DNA of 64,000 bases from Archangium gephyra. Lineage in GTDB: Bacteria > Myxococcota > Myxococcia > Myxococcales > Myxococcaceae. This document shows, in pieces, positions 6,815 to 16,056 of this stretch. The translations under genes and the position numbers were made by a program. The stretch lies in assembly GCA_003243425.1 (NCBI GenBank), contig QFQP01000001.1, positions 62,001 to 126,000 on the forward strand, written 5' to 3'. The notes under the pieces are model-generated. The model was not told the origin of the DNA, ran no database searches, and was given only the letters and a program-made list of their open reading frames with translations. Within the stretch, counting starts at the first letter, position 1. Each line of letters begins with the position of its first letter.

Positions 6815-7962
6815 TGACCGAAGACGATTTCAGCCAGCAACCGGTACGGCGTGCGCGCCAACGCGTCGACCACCCACGGCCCGAGCAGCATCACCTGGAT
6901 TCCCGCAAGGCCGATCCACGGCCCGAACGGAATGTTGTTCGCGCCCGGCTCCCAGTCAGGAATCTCGCCGGTGGCCTCGTCAGGAGGCGGCGAGTCGGGA
7001 ATGTCCTGGAGGAGCACCGTGTACGGAACCAACAACACCCGTTGCCACCACGCGTACCCGGGCTTGATGAACTCCGGCGTGAACGGCTCGCGAGACGGCA
7101 CCTCTTCTTCCGTCTCGTCTGGCTTCGAATCGGTCACGGCTTCGACCCGCTCGACCGGTTTGTCTTGCGCCGGAGCCTCGGGCTTCGGCTCGGGAGGCGA
7201 TGACGGGCCCGCGCGGCCGGTCATGCGCATGCGAACGAGCCCGACGATCGCGCCCTGAAGCGACGAGAGCAGCACGACGCCGAGCAGCGCCCGCCAGCCG
7301 ACCTGTGCGCCGATCATCGCCAGCAGGTACTTGTCGCCGGCTCCGAGCGCCTCCCGACCCGTGGCCGCCCAGCCGAGGAACTCCATGACGCGGAACGCGA
7401 GGAACGCAATCCCCGCTCCGAGGACCGCCGTGACGAACGCGTCGTGACCTCGTGGCAGCGCGAGAAGAATTCCTCCGGCGATTCCGGGCAGCGTGAGCTC
7501 GAACGGGAGAATCCAGTGCTCGGCGTCGATGAAGATGAGCGGAATCAGAAACGTGAGGAACGTGAGCGCAGAGACCAGCTGCCAATCGAACGGGTAGCGC
7601 GTGGTCATGGCCACGAAGAGCGTGCCGGTGAGCAGCTCCACGAGGATGTAGCGCGGCGAGATCGGCTGCTTACAGTTGCTGCACTTGCCGCGCAGCGCGA
7701 GCCACGAGACGACGGGAATGTTCTCGAACCAGCGAATCTGGTGGCCGCACTTCGGGCAGTGGGAATGGGGTGGCGTGTAGAGGCGGCGGTAGGCACGACC
7801 CGAGAAGCGGAAGGCCGAGGCGACGTGTTGCCAGAAGCCGACCGGCGTCGGCTCGTCGAAGTTCTCTTCGTCGAACGGCAGGCGGCCGATCACGACGTTC
7901 AAGAAGCTGCCGACGCACAGCCCGATGACGGCAATCCAGATGGTGATCAAGACGTGCAACAA
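6811..7962 (-). CDS. pilD: Prepilin leader peptidase/N-methyltransferase (type IV pili or type II secretion), with a long insert
   Basis: An A24-family inner-membrane aspartyl protease that cleaves and N-methylates prepilins. Visible features: first helix (LITIWIAVIGLCVGSFLNVVI), the zinc-binding pairs CPKCGHQ and CSNCKQP, the first catalytic Asp in IFIDAEHWILP and the second in the GAGDKYL motif. About 383 residues, well above the usual 250-290. The excess is a Pro/Glu-rich cytoplasmic insert of roughly 100 residues (about 265-350) before the last helix, and the NNIPFGP-WIGLAG end is typical of the family. The start is unclear: no ATG fits, so TTG at 7962 (or 7959/7950) is the best guess, giving a short divergent gap to hflX. 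Confidence 0.9.
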   Translation of the reverse strand: MLHVLITIWIAVIGLCVGSFLNVVIGRLPFDEENFDEPTPVGFWQHVASAFRFSGRAYRRLYTPPHSHCPKCGHQIRWFENIPVVSWLALRGKCSNCKQPISPRYILVELLTGTLFVAMTTRYPFDWQLVSALTFLTFLIPLIFIDAEHWILPFELTLPGIAGGILLALPRGHDAFVTAVLGAGIAFLAFRVMEFLGWAATGREALGAGDKYLLAMIGAQVGWRALLGVVLLSSLQGAIVGLVRMRMTGRAGPSSPPEPKPEAPAQDKPVERVEAVTDSKPDETEEEVPSREPFTPEFIKPGYAWWQRVLLVPYTVLLQDIPDSPPPDEATGEIPDWEPGANNIPFGPWIGLAGIQVMLLGPWVVDALARTPYRLLAEIVFGQ

Positions 7963-8014
7963 GTCGCGCGAGGGTACTTGAAACGCCGCGCGAGACGCAC
8001 GAAGGAAGCAGCCT

Positions 8015-9706
8015 GTGAGTGAACCTGTCGGAAATCTGCTCGGCCTGAAGGCCAGCGAGCTCAAGCACCTCAAGAACACGCTGCGGCGCCGCGTGATGCC
8101 CGAAGAAATCGTCAGCCCCGAGCTGGCCCGTCACCTCACCGAGTTCTCACGCGAGACGAACCGGCAGGTGGGCGTGTTGCTCAACCGCAAGGGCGAGGTC
8201 GAGACGGTCATCGTCGGTAACGCGCACCAGCTGGAGCTGCCGGACATCGGCCGTGCGCGCGCCGGTCAGGTGCGCCTGCGTGGCCTGCGCCTGGTGCACA
8301 CGCACCTCAAGAGCGAGCCGCTCACGCGCGACGACTTGACCGACCTCGCGTTGCTGCGGCTCGACATGGTCGCGGCCATCGGCGTGAAAGACGACGGGCT
8401 GCCGGGCGTGCTGCACTTCGCGCATCTGCTGCCCGAGAACGCCGACGGCGAGCTGTGGCGCACCGAGACGCTGCCCGACGTGTACGACGAGAAGTTCGAC
8501 TTCATCTCGACCATCGAAGGGCTCGAAGACGAGCTGGCGAGCACCACCAAGGTGCGCAAGGTGGGCAGCGCCGAGCGCGCGATTCTGGTGGCCGTGTGTC
8601 TCGACGGAGATCGCGAGGGCGCCGAATCGTCGCTCTCGGAGTTGAAGGAGCTCGCGCGCACGGCGGGCGTGGAGGTGGTCGACGACGTCCTGCAGATGCG
8701 TCGTCAGGCAGATCCGAAGTACCTCATCGGCCGCGGCAAGCTCGACGACCTCAACCTGCGCGGCATGCAGAAGCTCGCGGAGGTGCTGGTGTTCGACAAA
8801 GACCTCTCACCGTCGCAGGCGCGCCACATCGGTGAAGCGACCAGCATGAAGGTGCTCGATCGCACGCAGCTGATCCTCGACATCTTCGCGCAGCGGGCGC
8901 AGTCGGGTGACGGCAAGCTCCAGGTCGAGCTGGCGCAGCTCAAGTACATGCTGCCGCGGCTCGTGCAGTCGGACTCTTCGCTCTCGCGTCTGTCGGGCGG
9001 TGGCGGTGTCGGCGGCCGTGGTCCCGGTGAGACGAAGCTGGAGATCGATCGCCGCCGCGCGCGTGACCGCATCACGTTCCTCGAGCGGAAGATCGATCAA
9101 CTCTCGGGAGATCGCCGCACGCGCCGTCGTCAGCGCGCGCGCAAGGAGCTGCCGGTCATCTCCATCGTCGGCTACACGAACGCCGGCAAGTCGACGCTGC
9201 TGAACGCGCTCACGAAGTCGGAGGTGCTCGCGGAGGACAAGTTGTTCGCCACGCTCGACCCGACGTCGCGCCGCCTCCGCTTCCCCCGAGAGCACGAGGT
9301 GATCATCACCGACACCGTGGGCTTCATTCGCGACCTGCCGAAGGACCTGGTGGCCGCGTTCCGCGCGACCCTGGAAGAGCTGGAAGACGCGTCGCTGCTG
9401 CTTCACGTGGTCGACGCGTCGGACCCCTCGCGTGACGCGCAGATCGCCGCGGTCGAACACATTCTCGAAGACCTCGACCTGTTGAAGACCCCGCGCGTGC
9501 TGGTGTGGAACAAGACCGATCGCATGCCGCCGGGCGTGGTGAAGGTGTTGATTCGTCAGCGTGGTGGCGTGGCGGTGAGCGCGCTGAAGCGTGACGGCTT
9601 CGATGAACTGCTGATGCTCGCGGAAGACACCTTGTTTTCGGAAGGCGCCGACGCCGACGCCGCCGCGCTCGCCAGAGTGGTCGCCGACGTCTCGGCAGAA
9701 TCGTGA
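8015..9706 (+). CDS. hflX: Ribosome-associated GTPase HflX
   Basis: A cytoplasmic GTPase that binds the 50S subunit and splits stalled ribosomes. Of 563 residues, roughly the first 180 form an extension absent from the 426-residue E. coli protein. Then comes the HflX N-domain (DPKYLIGRGKLDDLN), the Gly-rich GGGGVGGRGPGETKLE segment and the GTPase domain: G1 GYTNAGKST, G2 TLDPT, G3 DTVGF, G4 NKTD, with SALK near the C-terminus as a G5-like sequence. The GTG start at 8015 follows AAGGAAGC. The gene is divergent from the prepilin peptidase, and its stop nearly touches the next lipoprotein gene. Confidence 0.95.
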   Translation: MSEPVGNLLGLKASELKHLKNTLRRRVMPEEIVSPELARHLTEFSRETNRQVGVLLNRKGEVETVIVGNAHQLELPDIGRARAGQVRLRGLRLVHTHLKSEPLTRDDLTDLALLRLDMVAAIGVKDDGLPGVLHFAHLLPENADGELWRTETLPDVYDEKFDFISTIEGLEDELASTTKVRKVGSAERAILVAVCLDGDREGAESSLSELKELARTAGVEVVDDVLQMRRQADPKYLIGRGKLDDLNLRGMQKLAEVLVFDKDLSPSQARHIGEATSMKVLDRTQLILDIFAQRAQSGDGKLQVELAQLKYMLPRLVQSDSSLSRLSGGGGVGGRGPGETKLEIDRRRARDRITFLERKIDQLSGDRRTRRRQRARKELPVISIVGYTNAGKSTLLNALTKSEVLAEDKLFATLDPTSRRLRFPREHEVIITDTVGFIRDLPKDLVAAFRATLEELEDASLLLHVVDASDPSRDAQIAAVEHILEDLDLLKTPRVLVWNKTDRMPPGVVKVLIRQRGGVAVSALKRDGFDELLMLAEDTLFSEGADADAAALARVVADVSAES

Positions 9707-9741
9707 TGTCCCAGCGCGACTGGCTCGGGTGTCCAAGGGCC

Positions 9742-10515
9742 ATGCGTATTTCTCTGCTCCTGGGTGTGGCGTTGGTCGGGTGTTCGGCGGGTCTTGGCGG
9801 CGGTGCCGACGGTGGAAACGGGAGCGGCAACGAGCTCATCGAATCGGACTGCACCGGCGTGCCAGCGCACCTCGCGGCCGTCGATTGCACGCAGGCGACG
9901 GTCGAACGCTGTGCCGCCAGCGCAAGCGCAATGCGACAGCAGCACTCTGGAATCTGTCAGCCCGGCACGCAGGGTGGCGGCGTGAGCACCTCGTCGTGCG
10001 GAGGCTTCGAGGTGGTCGCGCACACCTCGACGGTCTCCACCGTCGAGTGCTTCTACGGCGCTGACGGCGGTTCGTTGTCGGGCGCGTTGAACTTCGCGGA
10101 CGCGAGCATCGGCGCGTGGGGCACGGTCGCCGACTGCAACCGCTCGACGCCGGTGGCGTGCGACGAGGTGTGTGGTGCGCTGCCGTCGCACGTGGCGACC
10201 GCGACCTGCATCGCGCCTGCAGCTTTCGCGGAGTGCGGAGCCGATTTCGATTCGGTGAATGTTCCCATCGCCGTCGACTGCGACGCGGCGCACGGCATCT
10301 TCGGGCACGCCGCTGAAGGTTCCTGCGGTGACGTGAAGGCGCTCCGGTGGACGTACGGTCAGCCGGGCGACACCCGCGAGTGCTTCTACGCCGCCGACGG
10401 TGGTGCGTTCGTCGGCGGGCTCAACTTCACCGACCGCGGCGTGGTGTTCGCGACCGGTACCACCGCGAGCTGCACGTGGGCGCCGACCGCCGGGTGTGAC
10501 GGCGGCATGCGCTGA
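9742..10515 (+). CDS. Lipoprotein made of two repeated Cys-containing domains
   Basis: A 257-residue lipoprotein (lipobox GCS in MRISLLLGVALVGCSAG). The mature part is a tandem duplication of about 95-100 residues. Copy one runs from CTGVPAHLAAVDC to TVADC and copy two from CGALPSHVATATC to TTASC. Shared landmarks are ECFYGADGG / ECFYAADGG followed by S-GALNFAD / VGGLNFTD. The copies have diverged, so the duplication is old. Family unknown. ATG 9742 with AAGGG just upstream is preferred; an earlier GTG at 9703 would overlap the hflX stop as GTGA but would leave the lipobox too far in. Probably co-transcribed with hflX. Confidence 0.7.
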   Translation: MRISLLLGVALVGCSAGLGGGADGGNGSGNELIESDCTGVPAHLAAVDCTQATVERCAASASAMRQQHSGICQPGTQGGGVSTSSCGGFEVVAHTSTVSTVECFYGADGGSLSGALNFADASIGAWGTVADCNRSTPVACDEVCGALPSHVATATCIAPAAFAECGADFDSVNVPIAVDCDAAHGIFGHAAEGSCGDVKALRWTYGQPGDTRECFYAADGGAFVGGLNFTDRGVVFATGTTASCTWAPTAGCDGGMR

Positions 10516-10666
10516 CGGGACGTTCATCGTCGCTTTGCTTCTCCGTCGATGCAGTTCGTGTCGGCGACGAAGTCCAGCTGCGTCTCCCAGACGACGCTCC
10601 GCGAGGCAGCGGCTGGCCGGTCTCGTTGCGCGGAATCGCTTCAGTGCCCGTCGGCACCGAAGCGCG

Positions 10667-12046
10667 TCACTCCAGCAGGTAGAGCGGTGCGAGCGCGGTG
10701 TGCTGCGTTCCCACCGTCACCGCGCGTGGGCCGACCTTCTCGCCCGACGGCAGCAGCACTTCGAGTTGATGCGTGCCGACTTCGACGTCGAAGCGCGCCG
10801 GCGCGACGCCAAGAACTCGCCCGTCGAGCTTCACTTCGCCGCGCAGCAGTCGTTCACCGCCGACGGCGAGCACGCCGAACTTCTTCTGAGCGACGGGCGC
10901 TGGCTTCGCCTTCACCACGGGCTTGTCTTCGACCACCGGCTTTGCCACCTCGGCGATCGGTTCCACCTTCTTCGTCACCACGGGCGGAGATGCGACGGGC
11001 TCCGGCATCGGCGCGACGGCTTCTTCAGTTCGCATCGCAGCGCCGACCCCTGTGACGGTCAACGCGGCCACCACCGCGAGCGCGACGAACGGCCACACGC
11101 GCGTCGGCTTCTTCTGCGCGACCAGCTGCGGCGTCGCTGCGAGCTTCACCGGCAGCTCCGGCGTCACGCTGCGAACCCAGGCCGACAACGCAGTGCGCGC
11201 GTCGCCGGGCAGGTACTTCGTGGCCAGGGTCGCGCACGTCAGCGCGAGTTCTTCTGCCGTCTCGAAGCGTGCGGCCTTGTCACGGCGAACCGCCCTCGCG
11301 ATCACCTCACGCACGTCGTCGGGAATCGTCGGCTCGAGTGACAGCTCGACGCCCGCGAGCAGGTCCACCAGCGAGTTCTCGTCACGCAGCGCACTCTCAC
11401 CCGTGAGCAACGCATGAAGCACACAGCCCAGCGCGAACACGTCGGTCCGCCCGTCCATCGCTCCACGCACCGCCTGCTCGGGCGCCATGTACGCCGGCTT
11501 GCCGCGCGCGATGCCACCGACCGTCTTCTCGAGCCGGCCTTCGGCAAACGCGATGCCGAAGTCGGACAGCTTCACGTCACCGGCGCGCGAGAGCAGCACG
11601 TTCTGCGGACTCACGTCGCGATGCACGATGTTGAGCGGCGCGCCGGCGTCATCGACCGCGCAGTGCGCGAAGTGCAGCGCGTGCCCGACCTGCGCGCAGA
11701 TGTGCAGCGCCAGGCCCAGCGACAACCGCTTGTCCTGCGCGAGCCCCCACTTCCACAACCGCCACGCGTCGTAGCCGTCGATGAACTCCAGCACCTGAAA
11801 CGGCCGCCCACGCTCGACGCCGAAATCGAGAATGGAAACGATGGCCTGATGGTGCAGCCGGCTGGTGAGCCGCGCTTCGTCGAGGAACATGCGCTCGAAC
11901 ATCGCGTCGTGCTGCCGGGGAAACAGCTGCTTGATGGCGACGCGTCGGGTGAAGCCTGCGTCGCCATGCGACGTGGCGAGCCACACCTCCGCCATGCCGC
12001 CCTCGGCCAGACGTTCGATGAGCTCGTAGCGCCCCGCCAACCGCAT
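10667..12046 (-). CDS. Membrane-anchored Ser/Thr protein kinase (PknB type) with C-terminal PEGA-like domain
   Basis: A eukaryotic-type kinase of 459 residues. The kinase domain spans about residues 7-270 and is complete: Gly-rich loop AEGGMAEVW, ATP-binding Lys in VAIKQL, catalytic loop HRDVSPQNV, metal-binding DFGIA, YMAPEQ. A single membrane helix follows (about 318-338), then a Pro/Val/Lys-rich linker and a C-terminal PEGA-like sandwich of about 65 residues (GGERLLRGEVKLDGRVLG). Kinase inside, PEGA-like domain in the periplasm. It is divergent from the PEGA-protein operon at 12100 with about 50 bases between, which suggests a shared control region and a linked function. The preceding 150 bases (10516-10666) show nothing recognisable. 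Confidence 0.92.
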   Translation of the reverse strand: MRLAGRYELIERLAEGGMAEVWLATSHGDAGFTRRVAIKQLFPRQHDAMFERMFLDEARLTSRLHHQAIVSILDFGVERGRPFQVLEFIDGYDAWRLWKWGLAQDKRLSLGLALHICAQVGHALHFAHCAVDDAGAPLNIVHRDVSPQNVLLSRAGDVKLSDFGIAFAEGRLEKTVGGIARGKPAYMAPEQAVRGAMDGRTDVFALGCVLHALLTGESALRDENSLVDLLAGVELSLEPTIPDDVREVIARAVRRDKAARFETAEELALTCATLATKYLPGDARTALSAWVRSVTPELPVKLAATPQLVAQKKPTRVWPFVALAVVAALTVTGVGAAMRTEEAVAPMPEPVASPPVVTKKVEPIAEVAKPVVEDKPVVKAKPAPVAQKKFGVLAVGGERLLRGEVKLDGRVLGVAPARFDVEVGTHQLEVLLPSGEKVGPRAVTVGTQHTALAPLYLLE

Positions 12047-12099
12047 GCGCCGCGACCCTACACGTCTGTCGGCACGTACGGTGCTAGAGGCGACGCATC

Positions 12100-13176
12100 G
12101 TGATGGCTCCGCTCCTGCTGACGCTGGTCGTTCACGTCGCCCCTGCGGGTGCGCCCGCGGTCACCGTCGTCGTCGAGGGCCCTTCGGTCGAAGAGACGAA
12201 GCACGTGCTGACCGCCGCGACGCTGCCCGTTTCGCTTCGCCTCGAGCCCGCGCCCTCGGCCGAAGTGTCGACGCCGGTGTCGAGCCCGTGGCCCACGCGG
12301 CTGGCGGCGGCGCGCTCGGCGTACGTGACGACCAATTTCGCCGAATGCCTCAAGCAGCTTGAAGGCGACTCTGCGGCGGCCGAGTTGTTGGCGGCGGGTG
12401 AGCGCCTGCTCGCCGCTCGGCTGCTCGCGTGGCGCGTCGCGTGTCACACCGGTGCGCGTCAACCCGAGCCTGCGCGTGCTGCCGCGTTGGCGCTCGCGGC
12501 CTTTCAGGTGCCGTTGCCCGAAGACGTGGCGTCGATGACGCCCGAGGTCGAAACACTGTTGGTGGGCGCGCAGCGTGAAGTCGGCACGCGGCCGATGACG
12601 AAGGCCCGCATCGAGTCGACACCTTCCGGCGCGACCGTGGAGCTCGATGGGCGGCCCGTGGCGTGCACCACGCCGTGCAGCATGGAATTGCTCGAAGGCG
12701 CGCACGTCGTTCGGTTGTCGGCTGACGGCTACACCCCGACGTGGAGGCTGTTGGCTCGAACCGACAGCCCCATCACGCTGGAGCCCGCTGCCCCGGAGCT
12801 CGCGGCTTCGCAGTGGCGCAGGCGCCTCGAGAAGGGTGACGCGCTCGACTCGCCGGTCTCGTTGCGGTTGTTGTCGACCTCGCTGCGCGCGCCGCGGTTG
12901 GTGGTGCTGGCGTCAGACCCCGCGACGCCCAGTTTGTTGCGAGGCGCGCTCGCGGTCGACGGCCAGCTTCTCGTTCGCGCCGAGCGGAGTGGGGACCCCG
13001 AGGGGCTCATGCGTGACCTGCTGGTGCGCGGTCAGGTGGTGGAAGAAGCGCCTTCCATCTTCGCGCGCTGGCCGTTCTGGGTCGCGGTCGGGGTGGCCGT
13101 CGCTGCTGGCGTCACCACCGCGGTGGTGCTGGCGACGCGGGACATTCGCACGCGCATCGAGGTCGGCTTCCAGTGA
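12100..13176 (+). CDS. Secreted/membrane protein with PEGA domain
   Basis: A 358-residue protein with an N-terminal hydrophobic segment (APLLLTLVVHVAPAGAPA), a helical middle, a PEGA domain at about residues 168-225 (ARIESTPSGATVELDGRPV, with a CTTPC disulfide loop) and a C-terminal helix (FWVAVGVAVAAGVTTAVVLA, about 322-342). PEGA domains occur in myxobacterial cell-surface and kinase-associated proteins. The start is GTG 12100 followed at once by ATG 12103; either may be used. It is the first gene of a three-gene overlapping operon and divergent from the kinase, which carries a similar C-terminal domain. Confidence 0.75.
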   Translation: MMAPLLLTLVVHVAPAGAPAVTVVVEGPSVEETKHVLTAATLPVSLRLEPAPSAEVSTPVSSPWPTRLAAARSAYVTTNFAECLKQLEGDSAAAELLAAGERLLAARLLAWRVACHTGARQPEPARAAALALAAFQVPLPEDVASMTPEVETLLVGAQREVGTRPMTKARIESTPSGATVELDGRPVACTTPCSMELLEGAHVVRLSADGYTPTWRLLARTDSPITLEPAAPELAASQWRRRLEKGDALDSPVSLRLLSTSLRAPRLVVLASDPATPSLLRGALAVDGQLLVRAERSGDPEGLMRDLLVRGQVVEEAPSIFARWPFWVAVGVAVAAGVTTAVVLATRDIRTRIEVGFQ

Positions 13177-13814
13177 GACCGTTCATTCTCTGCGCGCTGC
13201 TGGTCAGCTGCGCTCCCACCAACACCGTGCAGCTCACGTTCGGTACGAATGGCGAAGGCCTCGACGGCTTCATGTGCAGAGATCAGAACGATCGCCTGCT
13301 GCTCGAGCGCCTGCCGGAGAACGGCGAGGCGAGCCTGGTGTTCGACTTCATCGACTTGAAGGGCGTGCCCGGGTGTCGCACCGGTCAGCTGGTCGAGTGG
13401 TGCAAGACACGCAACTGTGTTCCGAGGCCCGAGGGTCGCACGTGCGCGCCGTGGAGCCTGGGTGGCAAGCCGGCCGAGACGCGCGCGCTGCTCCGTACGC
13501 AGCTGGGCGAAGCGATGAAGAAGGTGAAGGGCCACGTGGCGAGCCCTGACGCTCCCGACGATTTCGTGCTGGTGCGGGTGGTCGGCACGACCGAGCCGTG
13601 CAGCGACATCGAGAATCGGCCCACGTCGGAGCCGCTCGCTTCGAACCAGCTGCTCGGGTGCGCCTACAGCTGCCCGGTGTTGCTCGATCGCGTCGAGACG
13701 TCGGTGTTCCTGGGCTTCGACGGCTTCGTCGAAAACTGCTCTCAAGGCGTCCTCATCTGCAGCGCGGAGAAACTCTCGTGGAAGGTCGAAACAACCGATG
13801 GTGGAGCGCCGTAG
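13173..13814 (+). CDS. Cys-rich lipoprotein
   Basis: A 213-residue lipoprotein with a short signal (RPFILCALLVSCAP, lipobox VSC) and at least ten cysteines in the mature part. No family recognised; the strand-rich pattern suggests a periplasm- or surface-facing disulfide-bonded domain. GTG at 13173 overlaps the stop of the PEGA-protein gene (GTGA), and its own end overlaps the esterase gene by 37 bases, so the three are translationally linked. Confidence 0.7.
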   Translation: MRPFILCALLVSCAPTNTVQLTFGTNGEGLDGFMCRDQNDRLLLERLPENGEASLVFDFIDLKGVPGCRTGQLVEWCKTRNCVPRPEGRTCAPWSLGGKPAETRALLRTQLGEAMKKVKGHVASPDAPDDFVLVRVVGTTEPCSDIENRPTSEPLASNQLLGCAYSCPVLLDRVETSVFLGFDGFVENCSQGVLICSAEKLSWKVETTDGGAP

Positions 13815-14589
13815 CCGTTCTTCTGCTCGCCAGTTGTGCGCACGTGCGGCCGGCTGACCCGGTTCCTCCGCACGACGAGTTCACCGTCGACTCGAAGGTG
13901 CTCGGTGAGCAGCGCGCGGTGAACGTGAGTCTGCCGGTCGAATACGACGGCGCCAGGGCGTTCCCCGTCGTCTACATGCCCGACGGCGCGCTCGACGAAG
14001 ACTTCCCGCACGTCGCCAACACGTTGCTCGAGCTCACGAAGCGCGGCGACATCGAGCCGGTGATTCTGGTCGGCATTCCCAACACCGTTCGTCGCCGCGA
14101 TCTCACGCCGCCGACGGAGGTCGAAGAAGACAAGAAGGTCGCGCCGGTGGTGGGCGGCTCCGCGAAGTTCCGTCAGTTCATTCGCGAGGAGTTGTTCCCG
14201 GCGATCGAAGCGAAATACCGGGTGACGCAGCAGCGCACCATCGTCGGTGAATCACTCGCGGGCCTGTTCATCATCGAGACGCTGTTCCTCGAGCCCGAGC
14301 TGTTCAGCGGCTACGTCGCGTTCAGCCCGAGCCTGTGGTGGAACGAACACGAGCTGGTGCGCAAAGCCGAGGCGCGCTTCCTGAGCTGGAACGGGCGTAG
14401 CGGCGCGCTGTACTTCACCGCGGCCGACGAGACCGACATTCGCCCCCACACCGACGCGCTGCAGTTCATCTTGAGCAAGGCGCAGCCGGGCGGCCTCTAC
14501 ACGACGTACGCGCCGAAGCCGCAGGAGCATCACCACACGATCTTCCGCGCGGCGAAGGAAGAAGGGCTGCGCACGGTTCTGCGAGCGCT

Positions 14590-14614
<25 letters not shown>
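13778..14614 (+). CDS. Lipoprotein esterase of the Fes/IroE-like alpha/beta-hydrolase type
   Basis: A 278-residue serine hydrolase anchored by an N-terminal lipobox (VAVLLLASC). The fold is that of the putative esterase family (esterase D / enterochelin-esterase type): a strand with PVVYMPDGALDED, the nucleophile elbow IVGESLAGLF (GESLAG, Ser), then FSPSLWW, an acidic region (AADETDIRP) and a His cluster (PQEHHHTIF) supplying the catalytic His. Substrate unknown; siderophore or another ester is possible from the family alone. The GTG at 13778 follows GGAGAA and overlaps the preceding lipoprotein gene in another frame. Its 3' end overlaps the convergent activator gene by 25 bases. Confidence 0.8.
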
Positions 14615-15906
<1,292 letters not shown>

Positions 15907-16056
15907 TGGCGCGCACCATACTGACGAACGTGCGCGCGTTTCGTGGGTGTTGGCCCGACCCGACAACTGTCGGCTCGAGCCTGCAGGGGCGCGGCCACAA
16001 CCCGGTCGAACGCAGGAGCGAACGCGCGCGGCACGTGGCTTGCGAAGCGCTCGCGC

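Noticed and set aside
5572..7203. Long open frame (543 codons) on the plus strand opposite proB
   Set aside because: Antisense to a certain gene; composition is Arg/Asp-rich as expected for a GC-rich shadow frame, with no domain.
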